Assembly (NCBI GenBank): GCA_022769125.1
Contig: JALEKN010000065.1
Span: 1-39,464, forward strand
Direction: 5' to 3'
From: Agathobacter sp.
GTDB lineage: Bacteria > Bacillota > Clostridia > Lachnospirales > Lachnospiraceae
Length of the DNA stretch: 39,464 nucleotides
Part shown: piece after piece, positions 33,986 to 39,378 of the stretch
Position numbering within the stretch: the first letter of the stretch is position 1
Layout of the letters: each line of letters begins with the position of its first letter
Program-made: the position numbers and the translations under genes
Notes under the pieces: model-generated
Seen by the model: the letters and a program-made list of their open reading frames with translations, nothing else
What the model was told of the DNA's origin: nothing
The model's database searches: none

Positions 33986-34044
33986 ACAATTCCCTCAATT
34001 TCTTTTTCAAGTTTCCCCATGGTCACATGAACCCACTATCTACT

Positions 34045-34072
34045 ATCGTATCACTTTGAGGGTAAAATGCAA
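34045..34072 (-). promoter_or_regulatory. Candidate sigma-A promoter of the rpiR-flavoprotein pair
   Basis: On the minus strand TTGCAT (34067-34072) and TACGAT (34045-34050) are separated by 16 bases, with a leader of about 55 bases. Confidence 0.55.
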
Positions 34073-34080
34073 GAAATAAG

Positions 34081-34494
34081 TTATAATTCTTTTATCTGTC
34101 CAATCATCTTTTCGTATGATTTTACTTCCAGATCGTAGCCGAGGTATGCAATTGCACGATAGATCAACTCCGGAATCGCATCGCTTTTGTCTCTCCTCGT
34201 CAGATAAGAAACAATCGTATCAAAAAGCTTATCCTTTTCTGTCTGAATATCCGCATCACATTCCTCGAATTTTTCCACCTCATAATCGGAGGTGTTCCCG
34301 CACGGATTCTCACAGGTTGCACAGTTAGGCGAAATCTGGAATTTTTCTGTATGGATCAACTCTACCAGCTCCTGCTCGTCTTCCTCACTTAAAAGTGCTT
34401 TTTCGATTACCGCATCCGTATTTTCTGTTGTCCCGTTATTTGATACCGCGCCTGCCAGTCCGATCAGCGCGCTTACGATCTTTGCTTTTTTCAT
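34081..34494 (-). CDS. Hypothetical protein with cysteine cluster, partner of the Fe-S protein
   Basis: I do not recognise a named family with certainty. The 137-residue product has a cysteine group NCATCENPCGN near residues 57-67 (Cys-x2-Cys-x3-Cys) and a further cysteine in EECDAD near residue 79. The C-terminal half is helical (DAIPELIYRAIAYLGYDLEV). The N-terminus has a short hydrophobic stretch (SALIGLAGAVSNN) too short to be a clear anchor. The cysteine pattern could bind an Fe-S cluster. Its start overlaps the 4Fe-4S protein gene by four bases (ATGA), so the two proteins are probably made together and may form a redox pair. Confidence 0.7.
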   Translation of the reverse strand: MKKAKIVSALIGLAGAVSNNGTTENTDAVIEKALLSEEDEQELVELIHTEKFQISPNCATCENPCGNTSDYEVEKFEECDADIQTEKDKLFDTIVSYLTRRDKSDAIPELIYRAIAYLGYDLEVKSYEKMIGQIKEL

Positions 34495-35096
34495 TTTGAT
34501 ACTACACTCCCACTTCTTGAAATGATCACCGTCCTCATGGAAATATCCTTTCCACTCTCATCCAATGCGTTTTTTACTGCCACTTCAAGCCCCCCGCAGC
34601 ACGGAACTTCCATCCGCACAAGAAGAATGGACGCAATCCGGTTATTACTGATGATCTCGGACAGTTTCTCCTTATAGCTTACGGCATCAAGCTTCGGACA
34701 TCCGATCAAAGCCACGCGGTTTTTTATAAAATCACTGTGAAAATTGGCATAGGCATACGCGGTGCAGTCCGCCGCGATCAAAAGATCCGCCCCTGCAAAA
34801 TACGGTGCCTGTATCGGCGCAAGCTTGATCTGCACCGGCCAATTGGTAAGCGCAGATTGCAATGCTTTTGCCTGCTTTACTGCTTTTTCATCATACGCAG
34901 GTGCCTCGCGCTCCTCAAAAGAGATTGCGCCCGCCGGGCAGCCCGGAAGGCAGTCTCCAAAGCCGTCACAGAAATTCTCCCTGACAAGCTTTGCCTTGTT
35001 ATCTATGATCTCGATCGCGCCCTCATGACAAGCGGCTGCGCAGATACCGCAGCCGTTGCACTTTTGTTCGTCAATCTTAATAATTGTTCGTATCAC
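34491..35096 (-). CDS. 4Fe-4S dicluster ferredoxin-like protein with C-terminal extension
   Basis: This is a cytoplasmic electron-transfer-like protein with two ferredoxin motifs in its first 60 residues. The first is CNGCGICAAAC followed by HEGAIEI; the second is CDGFGDCLPGC followed by PAGAI. The C-terminal part (about residues 95-200) has further cysteines (LIAADCTAYAYANFH, LIGCPKLD, VPCCGGLE) and resembles a family often found near hybrid-cluster proteins. I chose the GTG at 35096, reading VIRTIIKIDEQKC, because AGGAG lies nine bases upstream; the ATG at 35120 has no ribosome site. It is translated from a transcript with a structured leader. Confidence 0.82.
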   Translation of the reverse strand: MIRTIIKIDEQKCNGCGICAAACHEGAIEIIDNKAKLVRENFCDGFGDCLPGCPAGAISFEEREAPAYDEKAVKQAKALQSALTNWPVQIKLAPIQAPYFAGADLLIAADCTAYAYANFHSDFIKNRVALIGCPKLDAVSYKEKLSEIISNNRIASILLVRMEVPCCGGLEVAVKNALDESGKDISMRTVIISRSGSVVSK

Positions 35097-35134
35097 TTTT
35101 TTGCTCTCCTGCTTCATCATTACTTATTTGATCT

Positions 35135-35184
35135 GCAAATTTGAATGTAACGCAAGCCGTTTTCCGGCTATGCCTCAAATTTGC
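35135..35184 (-). promoter_or_regulatory. Structured 5' leader (compound hairpin) of the Fe-S operon
   Basis: Outer arms GCAAATTTGA (35135-35144) and TCAAATTTGC (35175-35184) pair perfectly over 10 bp. Inside, GCA+AGCCG (35152-35159) pairs with CGGCT+TGC (35165-35173) with one bulge, leaving an asymmetric internal loop (seven bases against one). The predicted start of transcription is at the outer arm. I could not match it to a known riboswitch class; it could also be an operator or an mRNA-stabilising stem. Confidence 0.5.
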
Positions 35185-35191
35185 CGTCATG

Positions 35192-35221
35192 ATTATAGCA
35201 TCGAGCCGATAATAATGTAAA
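35192..35221 (-). promoter_or_regulatory. Sigma-A promoter (extended -10) of the Fe-S operon
   Basis: On the minus strand TTTACA (35216-35221) and TATAAT (35192-35197) are separated by 18 bases, with an extended -10 TG one base before the TATAAT. It places the transcript start near 35185, at the edge of the hairpin. Confidence 0.7.
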
Positions 35222-35229
35222 TATATTGT

Positions 35230-36027
35230 TTATGGGGAAATTATGGAATGGTTCAGAATGTTGCGGTAGATTGCGTAATCTTCATCTTTAAACACATTAA
35301 AGACGACCTTCAGCCGGCTGTTGGTTTCGGCAAAGTATGCCAGAACCGTTTCTAATGCGATCTCTGCCGCGCGCTCGTTCGGGAAACAGAATACGCCTGT
35401 CGAAATGCAACAGAATGCAATGCTTTCTACGCCATTTGCCTCGGCAAGCTCTAAGCAGGAACGATAGCAGGATGCCAACAGTTCTTCATGCTCCTTTTGC
35501 AGATGACCAGACACGATTGGTCCTACGGTATGGATCACATATTTACAAGGCAGATTAAATGCCGGAGTGATCTTCGCCTGCCCGGTCGGCTCCTCATGCC
35601 CCTGTGCCTGCATCATATCGTTGCAGCAGAGCCGCAACTCGATCCCTGCTTTTGAGTGGATGATATTGTCCACGCAGTTGTGCAGCGCGCGGAAGCAGCC
35701 GCACAGCTGGCTGTTGGCTGCGTTGACGATCGCATCGACCTTAAGCGCGGTAATATCTCCCTGCCAGAGATAGATCCGCTCATCCAGCTTGGTCGGGGAA
35801 AGCTCCGCAAGGTCGGTAATGCCGCTTCTTTTATTCTCCTCCGTCAGGTATTCATCCTGAATCCTCTGAAATTCATCACTGATTGCACTTGGCATACGCA
35901 CGTTCATCAGTGCACGGAGCAGATCCTTCTGTCCCTGCTCGTCATCCGGAATCCGATACCTTTTATAGTGGATGTCCTCATCCAGCAATTTCTGGATCAA
36001 CCAAATCCTTTGTTCTTCATGTGTCAT
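35230..36027 (-). CDS. Zinc-dependent macrodomain protein-ADP-ribose hydrolase (SirTM-associated type)
   Basis: Zn-macrodomains remove ADP-ribose from proteins; in staphylococci and streptococci they act against the SirTM sirtuin on lipoyl-carrier proteins. The 265-residue protein has an N-terminal helical part and then the macrodomain from about residue 85. The segment IVNAANSQLCGCFRALHNCV carries the Cys-His-Cys zinc ligands, followed by IHSKAGIELRL. Further on are PTGQAKITPAFNLP, then YVIHTVGPI and CISTGVFCFPNERAAEIAL. The usual Pro before the zinc His is Ala here. I chose the ATG at 36027, with GGGAGG upstream; an ATG at 36063 has no ribosome site. Its sirtuin partner is only a fragment. 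Confidence 0.92.
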   Translation of the reverse strand: MTHEEQRIWLIQKLLDEDIHYKRYRIPDDEQGQKDLLRALMNVRMPSAISDEFQRIQDEYLTEENKRSGITDLAELSPTKLDERIYLWQGDITALKVDAIVNAANSQLCGCFRALHNCVDNIIHSKAGIELRLCCNDMMQAQGHEEPTGQAKITPAFNLPCKYVIHTVGPIVSGHLQKEHEELLASCYRSCLELAEANGVESIAFCCISTGVFCFPNERAAEIALETVLAYFAETNSRLKVVFNVFKDEDYAIYRNILNHSIISP

Positions 36028-36055
36028 ATCTGTAATGCCCTCCCAGTATAAACCG

Positions 36056-36406
36056 TTATTCATGTATAGCGCCGTTTAACGCTTCAAGCACTTCCCCGAT
36101 ATCCGCAGCAACTCCGATTGATTTTTCCCGGATCTCCTTCGGCAGATACGCCTCATCCTTATTGATGCAAACATAAAACGCATTTCTCCACTTATTTGCA
36201 TACTGCCAGAACGTGTATTTGATGATGCCCGGTGTATTGTAGCCAACGCCCAGCTCCAGAAAAACGATTCTTTTTCCGCTGTGCACCCTCATAAACTCCT
36301 CATACCGGTCGGCAGCCGCCTGCCAGCCCGCATCCTCGACAAACGTATCATCGGCTCTTAGGTTCATGCTCATAGGTCTGCCGCATTTCGGACATCTTGG
36401 AACCAG
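36056..36406 (-). pseudogene. C-terminal remnant of SirTM-type sirtuin
   Basis: SirTM sirtuins are NAD-dependent protein ADP-ribosyltransferases linked to macrodomain genes. Only the last 110-120 residues remain, from LVPRCPKCGRPMSMNLRADD, through TFVEDAGWQAAADRYEEF and VFLELGVGYNTPGIIKYTFW, to the stop. One Cys pair of the zinc ribbon is kept (CPKC). The N-terminal NAD-binding core and the first Cys pair, perhaps 180-200 residues, are missing. Just upstream the frame enters sequence coding for a radical SAM protein in another frame; an ATG at 36454 in that foreign part is not a real start. It is 28 bases from the macrodomain gene, as an intact SirTM operon would be. Confidence 0.85.
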
Positions 36407-36780
36407 TCGTGCGTCTCTCTCATGCCATCCAGTGACATCTGATATTTTTCGCATCCGCAGACCTTAAGCATCCTGCAGATCTCGTCATCTAAGTGAAACG
36501 GATTTCCCATGATCGTAAATGGGATATCCTTGCTCCTTAAGAGCACCATCAGCTTCCAGAAGTCCGGATGCAGGATAGGATCTCCGCCGGTAATATAGAA
36601 ATACGGAATGCGGTGATAGACCTTGCAGAAATCCTCGCAGCTTGCAACGACCTCCTGCATCTGCTCCCAGCTCATGCTCTTTAACGTCTTGCAGCCTTCG
36701 CCGGAAAATATGTAGCAGTGCTTGCAGCGCTGGTCGCACTCATCCGTAATATGCCATTGAAATGAAAAATACTGACTCAT
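36370..36780 (-). pseudogene. Truncated radical SAM maturase of an ACGX-type RiPP system
   Basis: Radical SAM/SPASM maturases modify RiPP precursor peptides. The frame starts MSQYFSFQWHITDECDQRCK with the radical SAM triad C15-C19-C22 (CDQRCKHC). It has the glycine motif ITGGDPILHPDFW near residue 65 and YQMSLDGMRETHDW near 120. After residue 127 (near 36400) the sequence turns into sirtuin DNA in another frame and stops nine codons later. A full enzyme would be about 350-400 residues, so the second half of the barrel and the SPASM cluster domain are missing. GGAG precedes the ATG, and the precursor peptide gene is 26 bases upstream. Catalysis is very unlikely. Confidence 0.85.
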
Positions 36781-36806
36781 ATCCTATCCCTCTCCTTCCT
36801 CACTTC

Positions 36807-37001
36807 TTACTTATCTGCTGCACCACAAGCTGTTCCGCACGCTGCCGGCTTCTCGCTTGGCTGATCTGCTGCTCCGCAGGCTGTTCCGCACGCCGCCGGC
36901 TTCTCACTCGGCTGATCTGCTGCTCCGCAGGCTGTTCCACATGCTGCGCTCGTCTGCTGCTTGTCCTCTTTGTTCCATCCGAAAATGTTTGATAATGCCA
37001 T
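36807..37001 (-). CDS. ACGX-repeat RiPP precursor peptide
   Basis: ACGX peptides are short Cys-rich precursors encoded beside a radical SAM/SPASM maturase; the products are unknown. The 64-residue peptide has a leader-like start (MALSNIFGWNKEDKQQTSA, residues 1-19) and three repeats of the 17-residue unit ACGTACGAADQPSEKPA (residues 20-36, 37-53, and a shortened 54-64). Six cysteines are at 21, 25, 38, 42, 55 and 59, always as C-x3-C. AGGAGG lies eight bases before the ATG. The cognate maturase next door is truncated, so the peptide is either unmodified or served by an enzyme elsewhere. Frame, repeats and ribosome site are intact. Confidence 0.85.
   Translation of the reverse strand: MALSNIFGWNKEDKQQTSAACGTACGAADQPSEKPAACGTACGAADQPSEKPAACGTACGAADK
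36810..36944 (-). repeat. Tandem 51-bp coding repeats in the ACGX peptide gene
   Basis: Two full 51-bp units and a partial third encode the 17-residue repeats. They differ at a few synonymous positions, so they are not a recent perfect duplication. The in-frame unit length allows copy number to change by slippage without breaking the gene. Confidence 0.85.
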
Positions 37002-37125
37002 TTTTGTTACCTCCTGTAATAAAATGTGTCAGGCGTTTGCCTTGTTGCAGCTTTAAGATACCAAGACCGGCGCTGGAAAAAAAGTACGCACTTTTTTATT
37101 ACATAGACACCAAAAAGTGACCCAG

Positions 37126-37185
37126 GTTACCTTTTTGTAACTCATTGACACAAAGCTGAGTGTTACATTATAATTTGATGTAACA
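37126..37185 (+). promoter_or_regulatory. Palindromic GTTAC/GTAAC operator sites around the hxlR promoter
   Basis: Site A is GTTAC-N6-GTAAC (37126-37141), just before the -35. Site B is TGTTACAT-N9-ATGTAACA (37161-37185), with the -10 box lying between its arms. The shared half-site suggests one dimeric regulator, most simply HxlR acting on its own gene and perhaps on the divergent peptide gene. Confidence 0.6.
37145..37174 (+). promoter_or_regulatory. Consensus sigma-A promoter of the broken hxlR gene
   Basis: TTGACA (37145-37150) and TATAAT (37169-37174), both perfect consensus hexamers, are separated by 18 bases. It points away from the ACGX peptide gene. An additional 8-bp hairpin AAAAAAGT/ACTTTTTT lies upstream at 37078-37097. 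Confidence 0.85.
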
Positions 37186-37221
37186 TCACAAATAACTCTA
37201 TTATATAAGGGGGAAAATCTT

Positions 37222-37542
37222 ATGATGACGAAAGAAGAATTACCGGAGTGCCCGGTGGCAACCACAGTCTCTCTGATCGGAAGCAAATGGAAGCTTCTTA
37301 TCATCCGAAACCTGCTGGTACGCCCTTGGCGTTTTAACGAATTGAAAAGGGATCTGGAAGGGATCAGCTAGAAGGTGCTCACCGACAGTCTCCGCTCGAT
37401 GGAGGAGGACGGACTTATTATCCGAACCGTCTACCCGGAAGTGCCACCGAAAGTCGAATATGCGTTAAGCGATCTTGGCAAATCCCTAAAACCGATCCTC
37501 GATTCTATGGTCGAATGGGGAAATGCATATAAGAATATGTAA
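37222..37542 (+). pseudogene. HxlR family winged-helix regulator broken by one TAG codon
   Basis: HxlR regulators are small dimeric winged-helix proteins, some redox-sensing through an N-terminal cysteine. The frame from 37222 is 106 codons before the TAA at 37540 and reads ECPVATTVSLIGSKWKLLII, then RPWRFNELKRDLEGIS, then a TAG at 37369-37371. It goes on in the same frame with KVLTDSLRSMEEDGLIIRTV and PPKVEYALSDLGKSLKPIL. Family members have Gln at the stop position (GISQKVLT), so a single CAG-to-TAG change explains it. The conserved Cys is codon 10. AAGGGGG precedes the start. The promoter, operators and the rest of the frame are intact, so the break is recent or a sequencing error. Confidence 0.88.
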
Positions 37543-37543
37543 G

Positions 37544-37585
37544 AAAAAGCCAGGGAGGCAGTTTTTCATGCTTCCCCGGCTTTTT
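37544..37585. terminator. Bidirectional terminator between hxlR and rubrerythrin
   Basis: The stem AAAAAGCC+GGGAGGCA pairs with TGCTTCCC+GGCTTTTT with one mismatch and an eight-base loop. A and T runs at the two ends let it serve both converging genes. Confidence 0.85.
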
Positions 37586-37590
37586 ATTTC

Positions 37591-38133
37591 TTAGTAATTC
37601 TCTTCATGTACTTCAAAATAGCTCTGTGGATGGTTACATACCGGGCACACCTCCGGAGCCTTTGTTCCTACCACAATATGTCCACAGTTACGGCATTCCC
37701 AAACCTTGACCTCACTCTTTTCAAATACCTGCGCAGTTTCAATATTTTTAAGAAGTGCACGGTATCTCTCCTCGTGATGCTTCTCAATCTCTCCTACTGC
37801 CCTGAATTTTGCTGCAAGCTCTGGGAAACCTTCTTCCTCAGCTGTTTTTGCGAAGCCCTCGTACATATCCGTCCACTCGTAATTCTCGCCTTCTGCAGCT
37901 GCCGCTAAATTTGCTTTTGTATCGCCGATTCCTGCTAATTCCTTGAACCACATCTTAGCATGCTCTTTCTCGTTATCTGCGGTCTTTAAAAATAACGCCG
38001 ACATCTGCTCATAGCCTTCCTTTTTTGCCACAGAGGCAAAATAGGTATACTTATTTCTTGCCTGTGATTCTCCTGCAAATGCCTCCTGTAAATTTTTCTC
38101 CGTCAGTGTTCCTGCGTATTTGTTTGCAGCCAT
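37591..38133 (-). CDS. Rubrerythrin
   Basis: Rubrerythrin is a cytoplasmic diiron peroxidase that removes hydrogen peroxide in anaerobes. The 180-residue protein has a ferritin-like four-helix domain ([20 protein letters not shown], then [16 protein letters not shown] and [15 protein letters not shown]) that carries the Glu/His iron ligands. It ends with a rubredoxin-like domain ([12 protein letters not shown] and [12 protein letters not shown], residues about 142-175). Length is normal. It follows the perR gene by 20 bases; the pair is a common peroxide-defence operon and PerR probably controls it. Confidence 0.97.
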   Translation of the reverse strand: MAANKYAGTLTEKNLQEAFAGESQARNKYTYFASVAKKEGYEQMSALFLKTADNEKEHAKMWFKELAGIGDTKANLAAAAEGENYEWTDMYEGFAKTAEEEGFPELAAKFRAVGEIEKHHEERYRALLKNIETAQVFEKSEVKVWECRNCGHIVVGTKAPEVCPVCNHPQSYFEVHEENY

Positions 38134-38153
38134 TTCCTTTACCTCCGTGTCCT

Positions 38154-38552
38154 TTACTGTTCTTTACTATTTTCCCTGCATTTTGGGCAAATTCCTTTAA
38201 ATGAAATACCATAATCCAGAAATTCAACTCCGTGAGTGTCATGAATTCCTTCCAGCAAGTCCGGTATTTCATTCATATCCACATCTGATACCTCACCGCA
38301 TTTTACACATCTGACATGATAATGATTTTTCAGCGTAAAATCGAACCGGTTCGGTCCATCCGGAACTTCAACCTTTCTTAGGGCACCTTCTTCTGCCAAT
38401 ATGTCAAGATTTCTGTATACAGTTCCTCTTCCGATGGTAGGATATGCTTCCTTTATAAAATCATACACCTCATTTGCTGTAACATGTCTTTTCATCTCAT
38501 ATACAGCATTCCTTACCAAATCTTTCTGAATGGTATTTCGTCTACTCGTCAT
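38154..38552 (-). CDS. PerR-like Fur family regulator
   Basis: PerR is a peroxide-sensing repressor with structural zinc and a regulatory iron/manganese site. The 132-residue protein has the winged helix ([20 protein letters not shown], then [18 protein letters not shown]). The sensing residues are in the right places: His in RHVT, Asp in NRFDF, His-x-His in NHYHV and Asp in VSDVD. Two CxxC zinc pairs are present (CVKC and CPKC). These favour PerR over Fur or Zur. It is transcribed from the promoter at 38586-38614 with rubrerythrin behind it. No clear PerR box was found by eye. Confidence 0.9.
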   Translation of the reverse strand: MTSRRNTIQKDLVRNAVYEMKRHVTANEVYDFIKEAYPTIGRGTVYRNLDILAEEGALRKVEVPDGPNRFDFTLKNHYHVRCVKCGEVSDVDMNEIPDLLEGIHDTHGVEFLDYGISFKGICPKCRENSKEQ

Positions 38553-38585
38553 TCGCTCTCCTTGTTAGGATTTATTCCAATAGGG

Positions 38586-38614
38586 ATTGTATATCGTATT
38601 TGATCTGTTGTCAA
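38586..38614 (-). promoter_or_regulatory. Sigma-A promoter of the perR-rubrerythrin operon
   Basis: On the minus strand TTGACA (38609-38614) and TACAAT (38586-38591) are separated by 17 bases. The short palindrome CAAT-CCCT-ATTG lies at and just after the -10 and might be an operator. Confidence 0.8.
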
Positions 38615-38630
38615 GAATTCCATCCAAAAA

Positions 38631-38672
38631 AACGATACTGTACAGACTTTCCATCTATACAATATCGTCTTT
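38631..38672 (-). terminator. Terminator after the aldo/keto reductase remnant
   Basis: ACGATA+TGTA (38632-38642) pairs with TACA+TATCGT (38658-38668) around a loop, with opposed single mismatched bases. T runs flank both sides, so it can act in both directions. It lies about 44 bases past the reductase stop. Confidence 0.7.
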
Positions 38673-38715
38673 TTACCTGCAATTATATTTTTAATCTATC
38701 ACTTTTTCATAAAAA

Positions 38716-39295
38716 TTACAGTCTGCCGCCGTATACCGGGAAGCTGCTGCTGCTTCCGTAGCTTTCGATCTTTTTAAAATGCCTGAGTGCTTCCATATCC
38801 TCGGCGCTGATCTCAAAATCAACCTCGGCATTTGTCTGCATGTGCGCCGGGTTGCCGGTCTTTGGAAGGGAGATCAGTCCAAGCTGCAGGGTATAACGGA
38901 TGCAAAGTTGTGGAACGCTCACACCATACTTATCTGCCATTGCGATAATCTCCGGCTGATGCAGGATCTCGCCGTGCGCGATCGGGGAATATGCCTCAAC
39001 CGATCGCCTTTAACTTGCCCTCGTTGTAAGCCTCCTCAAGTGCTCTCCACGCCTGACGGTTGCCCTCCTTGTAGCGGTTCTCACTCTGGTTTGCCTCAGC
39101 CCATGGTTGCGGGGAATGAATGATCATCATGTCCAGATAGTCTAGTCCCATCTTGCGAAGCGTCTCATCGATGCCAGCCTTCGCCTCGTCGTAGGTCTTG
39201 TGCTCAGCGGCTACCTTTGACACGACAAAAAGCTCTTCTCTCGGTATTCCGCAGGTGCGGATGCCCTCGCCAACTCCGCGCTCGTAAGCATATTG
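38716..39295 (-). pseudogene. Aldo/keto reductase remnant with two deletions
   Basis: Aldo/keto reductases reduce carbonyls with NADPH. The upstream part, in frame from about 39292, reads YAYERGVGEGIRTCGIPREE and continues with the catalytic-region pieces KMGLDYLDMMIIHSP and GKLKAIG. At 38999-39001 it jumps, out of frame, to VEAYSPIAHGEI and continues to the end IESYGSSSSFPVYGGRL. About 35-40 residues normally lie between KAIG and VEAYSPI, including the SNF segment. The first 40-50 residues, including the Asp of the catalytic tetrad, are also missing, and a TGA stands where they should join. The protein cannot be made whole. Confidence 0.85.
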
Positions 39296-39378
39296 TCAAG
39301 TGTAGATGTCAGATTTTATATTTAAAATAGAAAAAAGCTGCTACTCCCAAAAGAATAACAGCCATTCTTACTATATCA
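39289..39378 (-). CDS. Possible 29-31 residue single-pass membrane microprotein
   Basis: A frame overlapping the end of the hemerythrin piece reads MVKFQKADIVRMAVILLGVA and then AFFYFKYKI before TGA (the stop is close to 39314; the start is close to 39402, so the coordinates here are approximate). It looks like one membrane helix with positive charges on both sides. No ribosome site was seen and the start is uncertain, so it may be a chance frame. Confidence 0.2.

Noticed and set aside
36370..36454. Programmed frameshift making one radical SAM-sirtuin fusion protein
   Set aside because: Both parent proteins lack large essential parts at the junction, so a frameshift would not restore a function; no slippery sequence was seen.
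36810..36944. Direct repeats of 51 bp considered as a CRISPR array
   Set aside because: There are no unique spacers, the units are contiguous, and they encode an in-frame peptide repeat; no cas gene is nearby.
36762..37120. Plus-strand open frames rich in Leu, Arg and Cys opposite the ACGX peptide and upstream
   Set aside because: They are the antisense of the 51-bp repeats, have no ribosome site, and the repetitive look is explained by the peptide gene.
37369..37371. TAG in hxlR as a recoded codon (pyrrolysine or readthrough)
   Set aside because: The conserved residue is Gln, which is one transition from TAG; no sign of recoding machinery in the window, and other TAG codons here serve as normal stops.
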